A stretch of 64,000 nt of DNA, taken from NCBI GenBank assembly GCA_026686845.1, contig JAIVEN010000002.1:32939001-33003000 (forward strand), given 5' to 3'. Below are positions 9,487 through 22,432 of this stretch, one piece after another. This stretch comes from Adenanthera pavonina (taxonomy: Eukaryota; Streptophyta; Magnoliopsida; Fabales; Fabaceae). Under the pieces are notes generated by a model, which was not told where the DNA came from, did no database searches, and saw only the letters and a program-made list of their open reading frames with translations. The stretch's first letter is position 1. Each line of letters starts with the position of its first letter. Made by a program: the position numbers and the translations under genes.

Positions 9487-11496
9487 ATGGTGAGAGTGAA
9501 GAATCCTGGAGCAGGACAAGCTGGGACACGGCCAAAAAGAACGGTCAAATCTCAATATGCTACAAAGGAAGGAGAGAAATCCAAGAGAAAGGCCGAACCT
9601 AGTAAAGCTACCCCCTCCAAACGCCAAAAATCATCATCCAAGGCAGATTCTCAGAAAGCTGGTCCCTCATCATCAAAATCTGCGGTTCCTTCAGCTGATA
9701 CTGCTGCTGTGGCTTCCTCCTCTTCTACACAATCTGGAGAATATGAGCTTACTACACTGCCATTTTGGAGCACTCCGGAGATTCAAGAAGAGTATTCTAC
9801 CAAGTTTTTCAGCAAAAAGGTAATCAAGCCTCACTGTGTGAATATGGAACAATTCTTAATATCTAACAACTTTGATGCTGGAATATGGTTGTTAAGATAT
9901 AAGAATCTGTTGGAAATTGCTGAAAAATATGACGATGAGGTAGTGAAGACTTGGTATGCCTCTCTTCAATATAACAGCAAGAAAAGGAAATGGGAGGTCA
10001 CCTTGAGATCAAGGACCATTTGGCTTGCTGATGAAACCTTCAATGAGGAGCTGGAAATCCCAGGACAAGATGGGCTGAAAGTTGACATCACAGCCTCTGG
10101 ATATATGGATGATGCTAGCACAACTAATGAAGAAGGTGGCTCCTTTCTGAATTACAAGGAGAGCACTATCTTGGACACCTTATTCAGAAGAAGGGAGAAC
10201 AGGCCATCGATAAATCTGTTGAAGCCCACAGACCTAAGTGTGCAAGTAAGGATCCTGTACTACATTGTGTCCAGGATCATTTTCAATAAAGGTGGAAGCT
10301 TCAATTTGATAACAAGGGTAAAGGCTCATGTGATGACTGCTATCATATGTGGGAAGCTGATTAACATGGGTCATATCATCCTCCAGCGAATGATAAAGGC
10401 AAGAGATCAGAGGAAGGATTCCACACTCCCCTATGCAGCAATTATTTCAAGAATCCTGCAGCATGCTAGGATTCAACACATTGAAAAGGGGAAAGGGAAA
10501 CTCACTGAGGCCTTCAAAGAAGAGGAACTGCAAAGGATGGGCATTGAAAGAGATGAAGGACATTGGGTTGGAAAGGGAGCAGGGAAATCTGAAGACTTGT
10601 TCTTTGTTGCTGATGCTTCCCTTCAACAAGAAGGCACTTCTGAGGCTCCTGGCAGATCTGTACCTCAGCCTTCTCAGCAAATTCCTTCTCCATCCAGGCC
10701 TACTCACCCTCCTTCCACTCCCTCCTCTCGGGCCAAGCCAACAAATATCACTGAGTTGTTTGACTGTTTGTCAACACTCATTCTCAGCATTAGGGATGAG
10801 CAAAATGCCAAATTTGCTCACCTGTAAGATCAGATCCATCAGTTGGCTGTGAATATGAAAGTGGTAGCTGATGCTTATGAAGAGATCATAAGTGCAATTC
10901 CTACCACTTCAGCTCCACCTCAGCCTAGTGTCCCTGAGCCTACTCTGTCTCCATCTCCTGTGCCTCCAAGTCCGTTTGAGTTGGATTCTCCTGTCCCTGA
11001 TGTTGGTGTGCAAGAGACTGAACCAGCTGGCACTCCAAAGGTCTCCAGCAATGAGGCAAGTCCTGGTCCTCCCTTGGACTATGGCATAGAGAAAGAGGGT
11101 CTGCAGGAATCTAGCCTTTTTAAGCCTACTGAAGCAGTTGGACAAGACTCTATCCTTTCTACCCAAGAGTCTGAGCAAGTTGAGCAGCTAGTAGCATCCA
11201 TATCTGCTTCACCATTTCTGCAAGCTGCACTCAATGAGGAAAGGAGCATTGTGCCTGTTATTGATTTTGAAGCTATTGCTCACAATGCCCTTCTGCTAGC
11301 TCAAAGGAGAAGGCTTGAAGAAATGTTTCCTCCTCCTGAACCAGCCTCTCCTTCTCTTGCTGCTTATGGGCTTTCTGATGATGCCAAAAAGGGGGAGAAG
11401 ATAAAGCAAACAGGGACCAAGCAAGCTGGAAAATCTGCAGAGTCATCTGGGAAAGGAAAGACATACAGCAAGAAGTCTAAGCCAAAGAAGAAGTGA
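9487..11496 (+). pseudogene. Element B ORF3 (env-like position, plant-transposon-protein type), one nonsense codon
   Basis: A third ORF of about 670 codons placed after pol, where Sireviruses such as SIRE1 carry a so-called envelope-like gene. The N-terminus (about 1-90) is Lys/Ser-rich with NLS-like clusters (SKRQKSSSK). Residues about 95-350 form a conserved globular part (LPFWSTPEIQEEYSTKFF, FDAGIWLLRYKNLLEIAEKY, RPSINLLKPTDLSVQVRILY) resembling, from memory, the 'putative plant transposon protein' domain. A Pro/Ser-rich hinge follows. After the TAA at 10825-10827 the same frame resumes with a heptad-like stretch (DQIHQLAVNMKVVADAYEE), another Pro-rich region and a Lys-rich tail. Element C has CAA at the stop position, so this is a C-to-T nonsense change. 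I see no signal peptide or membrane segment, so a true envelope role is unsupported. Confidence 0.8.
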
Positions 11497-11802
11497 TTGT
11501 TTTAAGATCTTAGGCTGAATCTTCCTGCTGTATCTTGTTTTAGTTGTTTAATTGTATCTTGTTTGATGGTTATTCCTTATGTTTTGAGAACTGATCTTAA
11601 ATTGAAATATGTATTGCAACAATTTGATTAAATGAATTATGTTCTTGGTTGCAATGTTTTGGGCTTTGAATCTCTTCACTTAATCTGTTGGAAATGATAT
11701 CTTATGAACTGTAATGCATATGTTGAGGGGGAGCTTGTGTAAGCAAACCCAAGTACTAATCCAGTTTGTGAGTTGTTTTGTCATCATCAAAAAGGGGGAG
11801 AA
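11497..11802 (+). other. Element B 3' untranslated region with two polypurine tracts
   Basis: Non-coding stretch between ORF3 and the 3' LTR. It holds a GAGGGGGAG tract at 11725-11733 and a second AAAGGGGGAGAA tract at 11791-11802 abutting the LTR. Repeated polypurine tracts upstream of the 3' LTR are a known Sirevirus trait. Element C has the same pair on its minus strand (44530-44538 and 44461-44474). Confidence 0.85.
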
Positions 11803-13485
11803 TGTTGAATCAAGAGTTTTGATAATTCCAAACCAACACTCAAGAGCTTGGATTGAAGATATCAAAGGAGATCAAAGTTGTTTCAAGTGAAGATTTTCTG
11901 AGTATTTCCTGTTAGATCTTTTGTAGGATCTTTAGTTTTTGTTTTGATTGGGTAAAAAATTTTGATTTGAGAAAAAGATGTTTTCAAACCTTGATTTGAA
12001 GTTAAATCTTTACTTATTTGAAAAATACTCACAAACAGACGAAGTTTGAAAGTTTAAACTGAACTGTCAAGTTGGAAATTCGAACTTTGCCTTTGGAAAT
12101 TCGAATTTCGAGCTAAAACTGAATAAGTCTGAAGAGATGTCTCTCTGTTAGATGAATTTTGGTCATTCAAAATTTGAATTTTCATCAAGTCTGAAAGAAG
12201 CCTTTTAGTGACAGACGAACTTCACAGTTTCAAAGTTCGAATTTCAGACAAAATGCAATTTGTGAAAACCAAAGAAATTCGTCTAAAACTATTTTAAAGT
12301 TCATCTGAAATCAAGAAGAAATTGAGTTTGAAAAATGCTCTCTGACAGACGAACTTTGACTTTGCAACATTCGAATTTCACTCTTTCAAAATTCAAATTT
12401 CAGAGAAAACATAACTTGAGAAAACAGAAGAAATTCGTCTAAAACAATGTTAAAGTTCAACTGAGATCAAGAATAAATTAAGTTTCAAAATTGATCTTTG
12501 ACAGTAGAATTTTATTCTGTCAAAATTCGAATTTCGAAGAAAGTGAACTACTGTGCCTCTTTGAACGTTCAATGGACAGACGAATTTTGGGCATCCAAAA
12601 TTCAAATTTCGAGGGTACTGTAGAAAATTGAAAACACTGTTCACGATTTACAGAAAAACTTTCTTCTTGAAAATTTGTATGTCACATTGTGAAAATATTT
12701 TATAAGTTTCAAAATTCGAATTTCACTCTATGGATAGACGAACTTCGTATTTTAACATTGGAAGCTTTAACCTTCGGTTCTTTCGAAATTCGTCTGTTGA
12801 CAAACCAAAATTCGAATGTCAATGTGTCAGAAACATTAAATACGGTTAGTAAACAGATAGTTTTTCAGAGTAACCGTTGGATAACTTCCCCAACGGATAG
12901 ATTTAGTCTCTAACGGATATTTGAGAACTAAAACTATAAATATAACATCATTTGAAGTTATGGGTAACAAATTAAACTTGTATATACTGAATTTCTGCTG
13001 AATCTTCTTCTCAAAAGCTTTTACCCTTTCAACTTCATTATCTGTACTTTAATCTTCATATCTACTCTATTCAAGAGAGTTATACATCTGTAAACAATCT
13101 ACTCTTCATCTGGAAGAAAGATTTACTTGTGAGGGGAATTCACAAGGGGATTGGGAAAGCACATAGAGGAAGTGCTTAGAGAGTTTGAGAGAGCTCAGAA
13201 ACAGAGCATACTCGTGTACTGTGGCATTAGCAAGAAGCCCGTTGAAATTCTTGCTGTATAGTGGATAAATCTCAAGAGTTGTCTTGGGGACTGGACGTAG
13301 GTCAAGTGGATAGACCGAACCAGGATAAATCACTGAGTCTTCCTCTCCTTATCCTTACTTATCAGCTTGCTCTGTTTTACTCGTTATTTTCATTACACTG
13401 TGATATCTTCACCCACTTCACTTTGTGCAGAAAAATTTCAATCTTCCCAATTCACCCCCCTCTTGGGAAGTCAGCCTTGCTAACA
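11803..13485 (+). repeat. 3' LTR of element B (1683 bp)
   Basis: Starts TGTTGAATCAAGAG directly after the polypurine tract and ends CCTTGCTAACA. It is homologous to the inverted A LTR. A TATA-like TATAAATAT lies at 12935-12943. The motif array (TTCGAA palindromes and ACAGACGAA) spans about 12030-12840. The following bases TTAGG (13486-13490) are the expected position of the target duplication, but its partner is outside the window. Confidence 0.92.
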
Positions 13486-14545
13486 TTAGGCTCTCGACAG
13501 TCAACGTAAAATTTTATCGAATCTCTATAACATGGATCAAGGACGTTTTGTGTTAAGGTTAGGTCGTTACTCAGAAGTAATGCGTTATATGGTTCGAATG
13601 TAGTGTTAAATGAATTTAAGCCACTATATAGGCGCTTGGGTGTAGCGTTAAATGAGTAAGGGTTCCCACATCATTTTGGATAGATGTAGGTAAAGAAGTT
13701 AGTCTAGGAGAGTAAGATTCGTTTTGGTTCTTGTAATATTGTATTTTAACAGGTTAATCTATGGAGGTGGTGGATGTTATGATTTAGAGGAGGATTAACA
13801 TCTTGTATCTTCAAGGAACTAAATGGGTAGGAGAAAAGGCTCAAGAGTTAGACACTAGGGTTTCAAACTTTGGTACGTAGAGAAGGTCAAAACAAAGAAT
13901 GGAGTTGGTATTATCATGGATAAAGTTTGGAAAAAGAATATGGTGGGAGTTAGGAGGATTGGAAATAGGATCTTATTCTTAAAATTGACTATTGGGTACG
14001 ATGCATTTAATGTTATTAGTGCTTACGCATCTCAAGTGGGGTCAAAAGCACATATTAAGGATAAATTTTGGAAAGATTTGGAGGGTTTGGTTCGAAACAT
14101 CTCACAAGAGGAAAAGATTGTCATTGGTGGGAACTTTAATAGTCATGTAGGAAAAAACATAAGGTAATATGTGGGAGTTCATAACAATTTCAGGTTTGGG
14201 GAATTAAACGAGGAGGAGCATTCCATTCTTAATTTCTCCATGACTTATAACCTCACAATTGTAAATACTTGTTCTACAAAATGAGATAATTATTTAGTTA
14301 CATATAATAGTTGAGTCCAAAGGTTGTAAATTGACTTCCTTTTTGTAAGGAATTTGGATAGAAGAGCTTGTAAAGACTGTAAAGTGATCTCTAGTGAGAG
14401 CTTAACTTCACACCATAGGGTTTTGGTCCTTAATGTGCTGGTTAAGAGCCATAAACTGAAAAGTCGAAAAGCCTTAAATCCTATGATCAAGTGGTAGCAA
14501 TTAAACGGTGACCAACAATTGACCTTTACGAGAAAAGTATTGGAA
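13486..14545 (+). pseudogene. LINE (L1-type) segment 1: endonuclease region
   Basis: First of four collinear pieces of one LINE. It contains a degraded apurinic endonuclease domain: ISAYASQVGS, KIVIGGNFNSHVG (GGDFN-type motif) and, after stops, a region reading like FGELNEEEHSILNF and ESLTSHHRVLVL, the His-containing end of the EEP fold. Only 13916-14167 stays open, so it is a dead copy. The 5' end of the LINE is not seen because element B's LTR abuts it. The piece ends in GAAGG (14546-14550), the target duplication of X1. Confidence 0.85.
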
Positions 14546-14550
14546 GAAGG
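14546..14550. repeat. Target-site duplication of X1, left copy (GAAGG)
   Basis: GAAGG precedes TGTCGCAC at 14551 and is repeated at 18275-18279 just after the TTCACA end. Removing X1 plus one copy rejoins the LINE text. Confidence 0.9.
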
Positions 14551-17500
14551 TGTCGCACTCGGAAAAATGCAACGATGTGAAAAAGGAGAACAAATCTAGT
14601 TTTCGAGTGAAAACCGACTTGTGAGGAGTCGCCACCAAAATTTTAAGGAAAATCTTGGAAAACCGATTTAAAGAGGAAAGGAGGGTCTGCGTAATCCAAG
14701 TTGGATTCGGGAGTTGATTATGTGTGGGAAAAGTGTTAGGCACCCCACAACACCCGTTCTTAGGAACGGTTACCTTACGTTGATTGTGTAAATAAATATG
14801 GCTTTAAAAAATATTTTGGTTTTCCTTTTATTATTCACATGCAAGAATAAGGGTAGAGAAAAATTTAAAAAGATTTGCAAAATTTGGACAATAGAATAAG
14901 AAAAATAATTTAACTTAGAAATTGAGGGGGTTTAGAAAAAAATGAGGAAAAAGAAATTTAAGAAAATAAATTGAAAAATAGAATAAAGGAAATAAATTAA
15001 ATTGGAATTGGGGATATTTAAGCAAAAGGAATTAGGAAAATAAATTGAGAAACACTTATTAAATTAAGGGAAAAAACACCAAATAAATCAGAAAATATTT
15101 ATTTATTTATAAAGGTGGACTTGACCCAGGATCAGAGCCTGGGTCATACGTACCCTGCGATGGAGATCAAAGTCTACGTAGTTCGGGACTAAAAATGTGT
15201 GTCAGTTAGTTGATATTTTTTAATTATAAAATTTTTGTGATAAGAGAAAGTTATTTGAAAATAATTTAACTCTTCGCAAATAAAACAATTTTCTGATATT
15301 GAGTTGGTGCATTTTAATTTGTAAAAAGATAATTTAATTTTCTTACTTATTCTTATTTTATTCTGTTCGAAAATATTTTATTTTATTTTTCATTATTATT
15401 TTTTTATTTTTTGAAAATGCGTTTATTTGATTTTTTTTAGCTTTTGAAAATTATCATATTGTGTACTTTTGAAAATTTTTCTTTTAAAAAGAGAAAACCG
15501 ATCCACCTGTTACAGACTCGCGGTCATATCCAATAGATCGATTTCTTAATTACCTGTAGAAGTTCTAAACCTCGCGGCATTAAGACTTTATTATAATTTT
15601 AAGGCGATAATTTAGAAATACTATTATTATTTGTAATAAAATTTGAAAACTTGTTATATTATCATTATTAAGATTCATTCTTTATAATTTAAAAGAAAAT
15701 TCAACCAGTATGTCTATGTGGATTCGCAATCTTACGTGACAACACGGTTAACCAAAATACCTGCGCGGGTTCTGGAAATCTCACGTGGTGTGGTTACTAA
15801 ATCGATTATTTCTATTATTTATTTTATTATTATTATTATTTTTATTTATTTTTTTATGAGAAAATAAAATTTTGGAGGGAAATGTCATTGGGACCTATTA
15901 TACATATACCTTTATGATACACTTGTGCAGCCCCGCAAGCTTACACGGTGTTATTATTTTTAAGGGTCTGTGAAAGCTCTAAAAACCTTCGTGACCAATT
16001 TTTAAAGCAAATAAAAAATATATATTACACCCCATATTTACAAACATGTATGATTATGCAATAGTATGTGTTCCTGTATAAACCCAAGAAATTTAAACAC
16101 AATCCTAAGATAAAGAAGTGCAAACTCGTGTGTTTTCATTTTGTCTTCCCTCGCTTCAAAGTTGATAACATCCATTTCCCATGCTTGGCTTGATGTTCCC
16201 GTGCTTGCCTTTGTGCTCCGTCCTTGCCTGGATGAGGATGACTCACTCTTTTCAAGCCTGATTTCACGCTCCCATGATGCTCAAAAGAAAATAAGAAGAC
16301 ATGAATTAATTTTCAACTTGAAAATCCCATCAATATACTATCATAAAATATCCCAAATCTTTATTCAAATACGTTGGAAAACTAATTGTAGCCACGATGC
16401 CTCAAAGTCAAGCATGCAATCCAACTGAGTTACCCTTGTTATTTGGACTCAAATAAGCCAACTTAACTTGCACACAGATACAAGCCTCACAATTGCATTC
16501 AAGTAAATGCTTTCGTATTGCTAAGTTAGGAATGTAAATCATAACTTTTATATTCATGACAGCATTATAATTTCAATACAAGGAGCAAGCAATACTTTCA
16601 CATCAAAGTACTACACTTATCCCCAAAACATTTATACTCAACATCACGCCATTCCAAAGTGATATGAAATGCATCCCTAGGCCACTGGGCATAAAAATGC
16701 AATTAAGGGTTCCATTTAGATCTTGATGGGACAGGGGCACCAATCTGGTTCAATTAAATGATATCCACATTCTCAAATCCTAGTAAGAATGATAAGGACT
16801 TAAACAATGCGAGACAGGCTAAACACATGGAAAGCATCCTCTCCTGATCAAATAAACTCTCACAAGCATTTTAGCATCTACCTAGAAGACACAAAAGATG
16901 ACTGCAAGAGTTAATTCACATCAAATATGAGAACTTGAAGGCAACACCGAGCTTCATTTGGAAGCCAGAGTTCGAAGCACATAAGCGGTCCGTAAGAAAG
17001 TCAATAATATGAAACTTTAATTATAGATCTGCATAATCAGTGGATTTAAACACCTATGTCCTTCCGTGTCCAAGTTCAAAGAAGTTTGTTGTCCAAACAT
17101 ACTTGTGAGATGATTCATTATACTCAAATCTGAAGGTCTTTAATTACTAAGCTCACATACCCATCATCCAATGCAGAAATCAAAGCCAGAACAAGCAGCA
17201 AAGGAGAGACCAAAACCAAAGAATGTATTAATACAGTAAGAAAGATCAAAAGGGCGAAGAGAAGGATATGAAACTACTACCTCTAGAGGATCTCAGGTGC
17301 CCTGTCTCGTTACGTCATTCTCGCTCAGGCTCCCTTCGGTTGCTCCAATGGTGCCTCCCCTAATTTCTTGCGTCTTGGTTTTCGGTGCTCCCTCTGTCTT
17401 GTTCTCGCGAGTACTCTCCCGGTTTTTTCCTCTCGGCTCTCCTCCGCCTCTGGTTTTCAGTTCTGGCTCCCCTTTTCGGACCTCGCTCAACCTCCGCGGC

Positions 17501-18274
17501 TTCCTCTTCTTTTCTGGCTTCGCGTCTCCGAGTCTCCTCCTCGGCTTTGCTTTTGGTTCAGCTCTCTCGGACTCCACCATGTATTCCTCTGCTCCAAGTC
17601 CGGTGGATCGTGGCTCTGCTCTCTCTCCCCCTTTCTCTCCTCCTGGATCATCCTCTACCTCTTTTCTTCCTCATCCCACGGCTACTCTTTTCGATCTCCT
17701 CCCTTTAACTCCCTCGGCCTCTCCGTCTCTTTCTTGCTTTTTCTCTCTCGCGTGCTCCCACTACTTATCCCTTTCGTGTACGCCTCCACTTCATCTCAGC
17801 TCTGCGGCCCCTCTGTCTCCCTCTGCTTCCACGTTGTATCCTTTCTTTTCTTTTCTTTCGGTCTCCTGTGCTCGGCCGCTCTCCCTGACTCCCTCTCTGC
17901 TTTTTTTGGTTGCCTGCTGCCCTAATTGTTTAGGGCAGCCCTTTGGTCCAAGCCCACGAGTCCAATTGTGGGCTCGTGGTATCTTGGGCCTGAAATTACC
18001 CCCTCCCCCTTTTTTTTTATTTTTATTTTTCTTTTTTTTAATTAATTTTTTTAATTGTTATTTTATTTTTGTTGTTGTTATTGTTTTGTTTTGTGTTTTT
18101 TTTTGTTATGTATTTGTATATTAATTTTGTTTATTTAATTCTTGCAAATTTCTTCTTATTTTTGTTTTTTTTTCATTTATATATTATTATTTATTATTAA
18201 CTTTATTTTATTTTTTTTTGTTTTTGTTTTTTTTTTGTTTTTATAAAATGCCCGGACAAAATGAGGTGTTCACA
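14551..18274 (+). mobile_element. X1: 3.7-kb long solo LTR or LARD-like insertion
   Basis: Begins TGTCGCACTCGG, ends GAGGTGTTCACA, and is bordered by perfect GAAGG duplications. A homologous copy (X2) lies inverted at 38513-54713, which confirms both ends. No internal direct repeat, protease or RT is visible, so a solo LTR of a large Ty3/gypsy family (Tat/Ogre elements have LTRs this long) is the best reading; a LARD is the alternative. Interior: a conserved GAGTCGCCACC motif near 14623, AT-rich DNA to about 16130, mixed sequence to 17280, a C/T-rich block 17290-17990, and poly-T-rich DNA 18005-18245. The frames over the C/T-rich block look like composition artefacts. Confidence 0.75.
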
Positions 18275-18279
18275 GAAGG

Positions 18280-18902
18280 TAATTGGGACTCCTAGGAAAA
18301 TACTAACATCGTGTGGGATGAGATGGTTAAAATGATTAGAGATACCGCTAAAACAGTCTTGGGTGAATTCAATGGTTTTGAACTTAGAGATAAAAAATCT
18401 TGGTGGTGGAATGAGATTGTGCAAGAGAAGGTTAAATATAAAAAAGAATATTTTAAAGCCTTGCATTTGTGCAATAATGAGGAAAATTGGAAGAGTTATC
18501 GCTTAATTAGAAAGGAAACTAAGAAAGCAGTGAGTAGGACTTGATCTAATGTTTTTGAGGAATTCTACCAAGATTTAGGAATGAAAAATGGTGAACACAA
18601 GATTTACAAAATTGCCAAAAATAGGAAAAGAAAATCAAGAGATTTTGATTAAGTAAAATACATTAAGGATGAGGAAGGAAAAGTTTTAGTTACTGATGAT
18701 GATATTAAAGAAAGATGGGAAAATTACTTCTATAAACTCTTCAATGATAGATTGAATATAACTAGTAATATAGAAAGTTTAACAATTCATGAAGATGAAC
18801 TAATATTGTAGAATCTGAGTTGAAGAGGTAAAAGAAACTTTTAAGAGAATGGATAATGGTAAGGTTATTGACCTCGATTATATTCCTATCGAAGTTTGGA
18901 AG
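18280..18902 (+). pseudogene. LINE segment 2: region between endonuclease and RT
   Basis: Continues the LINE frame from segment 1 after removal of X1. Readable stretches are MVKMIRDTAKTVLGE, KKSWWWNEIVQEKVKYKKEY and RWENYFYKLFNDRLN, the conserved linker ahead of the RT in plant LINEs. Several stops break it (for example after KAVSRT). It stops inside a stretch reading IPIEVWK, at the GGAAG target duplication (18898-18902) of S2. Confidence 0.85.
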
Positions 18903-20762
18903 TGTTAGGTTTAGTATAATATAAGTTTTGATAATGACAAATATAGAGTAATAAGGAACAAATGCATCATATGTATCTAACATATATAATATTCCTTAAA
19001 GAAGTAAAATATGCATTAGCATATATTTAATTATGGTTATAATGCATATATCATACTATGTGCAAATATGTCCACTGTACTTCTACAATAAATAATATGA
19101 GTTGGATATATAAATTGGACTAACTACTTAGCTTGTAAGTGTAATATATTAAATGTTGGATGGTCCAAAGAAGAAAGTGAACATTGGGATAAAAAAAAGA
19201 ACATAAAAAACATGTCCCACTCAGAAGGAGAAGAGAAAATATGCTTCAAGAATTAAAGATCAGAAGGGAACATGTCAAGAAGGAAATGACCAAGTGAAAG
19301 TATAGCTCAAGCATTGAAAACCTAGTTATTAGGTATATTTTATTTTCACTTAGGCTTTGAGGTAGTTTTAATATTTGAAAATTACTTAATTTTGTTACCA
19401 TATGTTTTAAACGAGTTAGATTAAGTAAATATGATGTTAGCATATGTTGAATTTGGAAGACACTGACTAATAGATAAATTTTGAAGTTAATGCTTATGTA
19501 TTATGTGCAAAATTAGAACTTTGCTTGCTAAAATTCGAAGTTCCAAAATTATCATCTCTAATAAGCGAATCTCAAGTTCTGAAATTCAAATTTTAAGCTA
19601 AGCATAGTTAGTAAAATATGCAAAATTTGTTTGAGGTCTTGTCAAAATTCAAATGATATTAAAGTGCATAAATAGTTCAAAGTCAATCCCTTTAATAGAT
19701 GAATTTTGGATTTCAAAATTTGAATTTTAAAATAAAAACTTGCGAGTCTAGTTAGAGCTTGTATTTGACAGACGAAAAATGTAAAATTTGAATTTCGAAG
19801 AGAAGCACTTTTGTGTCATATTGAGCAAGTTACTGACAGATGAATTTTGGCTTCCAAAATTCAAATTTTGAGTGCACTATGAAAACATGAGATAATTGTT
19901 CAAATTCAACAGATGCACTTTGAATATCAAAATTCGTATGTTTGAACATGGGATATATTGGACAAATTCAAAATTCGAATTTCATTCTTGAATAAACGAA
20001 TTTTGGAAATTTAACGTTGAAGCATTTAACTTATGGTCCTTACGAAATTCATTTGTTGACACCCAAAATTCGAATTTTAGTGTGTCAAATGCATTAAATG
20101 CAATTGTTGAATGGCTAGTTTTGCAGAGTAACCATTGATTAACGTTCTAACAGATAAATCTTATGTCTAACATCTAGTTACACCACAAATATATAAATAG
20201 AACATCATTTGAATTTATGAGTAACAATTTTAAGAGAGTTTATGCGAAAATACTATTCATATACATAAAATCTTTCTGTATCAACATTCTTTGAAAAACC
20301 CACCTCAATAAAGTAAGCTTTCAATATATCATCTACTCTTGAAGAGAGTTTCATTTTTGTAATAATTCTTTTCTACTATTTTCTGGGTAGATTCTTAGTG
20401 TGGAGTGTCACTAAGGGAGATTACACATCTTGTAAGGGTGTGGGAATGTTGGCTTCACAAGTGCCTACTGAAACTTGTGAGATGTACTGAGACTTCACAG
20501 GTACCCAAATCAAACCTATGAGATATAGTTGAAAATCTCAAGTGATGACTTGGGGACCAGATGTAGGTCAAGTGGTTGGGCTGAACCAGGATAAATACTT
20601 GTATCTTGCTCTTCATCTTCTCTCTTTTATTGCTACACTCAACTCTCTATGTTCATCCTTATTTTGCTACTCATCCAGTAAACTTGGGTTCAGAATAAAA
20701 AAGGGGTGAAAATCTTACATCACTCAATTTATCCCCCTCTTGGTTGACCAGCCAACCTAACA
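18903..20762 (+). repeat. S2 5' LTR (1860 bp)
   Basis: Runs from TGTTAGGTTTAG to CCAACCTAACA. A TATA-like ATATAAATAG lies at 20191-20200. Decayed TTCGAA and CAGACGAA motifs lie at about 19500-20080. It is homologous to 23988-25868. Confidence 0.92.
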
Positions 20763-20815
20763 ATTATTATTAGAGGCAGGACTCCAAGCAAAGGATTTAA
20801 TTATCTGGGAGCAAA

Positions 20816-22432
20816 ATAGCTGGTTTTGGAGAGAACATACTACCACATGGGAACAATGTCAACCGACCTCCAGACTTCAATGGTGAACACTATGGATACT
20901 AGAAGATGAGGATGCAAATTTATTTTCTATCCATAGACCTAGACATCTGGTTTGTTATAAAGAAGGGTGACTTTGTACCAAAGAAAATGCAAAATGATGG
21001 CACATACAGAGAGAAGCCAAAAGTAGAATTGGATGATGAAGATTGGCAAAGAGTCCTGCTGAACTTCAAGGCAAATCATTCCTTAACCAATGCTCTAAAT
21101 CAAGATGAATTCTTTGGAGTATCAGATTGCAACACAGTAAAGGAAATTAGGATGCTCTGGAGATTGCTTATAAAGGAACCAAAGATGTTAAGGAGAACAA
21201 GCTCATCTTTCTCACAGTTGAATAAGAAGCCTTCAAGATGAATAATAGTGACCCCATTAAAGAATTTTAAATTTGTTTTACTCACATTATTAATCATCTG
21301 TTAGCTTTGAGAAAGAACTATGCACAAAGAGACTAAGTATGTAAAATACTCAAAGCTCTATCGAAAGAATGACAACCAAAAGTGACAGCTATTGAAAAGT
21401 AAGAGGATAATTATATTAGTCTATAACTGCACTATTTGGGAGTCTTGTTGAACATGAAGGAAAACTTGACCTTTTATGAGAGCAGCAAAACAAAGGGAAA
21501 GCACTGATGTTCAAAGCTGCTACGTCACATAGCTCAAAAGATGATGATACTGATGATGAAAGTGATGATAGCAGTAGTGATAATGAGGAGGATGTGTTGA
21601 AACAATTTATCACCAAATTTTACAGATTGCTAAACATAAAAAAGAAGGAGCTTCAGAAACAAGAACACTCCTGCCATGCAAGTAAGCTGAAGCACTACTC
21701 AAAGAGGCAAGGAGGAAGATATGCCAAAAAGAAAGATAAGAAAGCTACAGTGGCATACACCTCTGCAATATGAGGCAACAGTTCGAATGAAGATGATGAA
21801 GATACCTATCCTTGCTTGATGGCACTGTCGAATGATGAGGTATCAAATTCTGACTCTAAATCTGATTTCGAATTTTCCGTTGATTAGTTACAAGATGCTG
21901 ATAATGAAACGCATGATGAATTGAATAGATTAGCTAAAGAACTTGCGCTCAGTAAAAAGAAAGTGATTTCCTTAGAAAATGAATTGCAATTTGAAAAGAC
22001 TAAAAATGAATCACTTAAACAGAAAATAAATGATTTATAAAATATCTATGAAACTCACGCACACACTTCCTCTTGTGTTACATGTGATAGATTAAATAAA
22101 GAAAAAGATAAATTAACTGAAGTAATAGCCAATTTCACCCAAGAAAAGGATAAGTTGAATATTTCATTTGGCAAACAAAATTCTATGCTTGACAAGTTGG
22201 GTACTGGCTATAAGAGTGAGTCCAAGGAGAAAAATAAATGTTGTATAAAATTCTTTGTGCCTACTGCAATACTTAACTCATCATCATGCACATATTGTGG
22301 TAAAAATGAGCATATATAGCTCATCTGTGCAATATAAGGAAATATGGATTAAGTAAAAGTATGAAATAAGTTTCAAAGAATATCACTAACCCTTCTAGAC
22401 CCAGAAATAAGTGGATACCAAAATGTTGTTCT
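20816..22432 (+). pseudogene. S2 gag remnant
   Basis: Homologous to gag of A and C but decayed. The start is ATA instead of ATG (AGCTGG context at 20816-20820). A TAG replaces Trp in the GEHYGYWKMRMQ region near 20900. The best open part (20906-21241) reads MRMQIYFLSIDLDIW and DEDWQRVLLNFKANHSL. A second open piece (21507-21773) is acidic then Lys-rich, as in the family. The zinc knuckle near 22290 keeps CX2CX4H (CTYCGKNEH) but is then stopped. Many stops and frame changes rule out function. Confidence 0.85.

Noticed and set aside
1..13485. A and B read as one element with inverted LTRs.
   Set aside because: A has its own primer site, gag and pol leading away from its LTR. B pol starts mid-integrase at the LTR edge. 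Two elements, one inserted in the other, explain this without unusual structure.
17297..18124. Long open frames in three phases over the C/T-rich block of X1, including one with a hydrophobic Phe-rich end.
   Set aside because: Several frames on both strands are open at once because of biased composition. The products are Ser/Pro/Leu low complexity and the homologous block in X2 is not conserved as protein.
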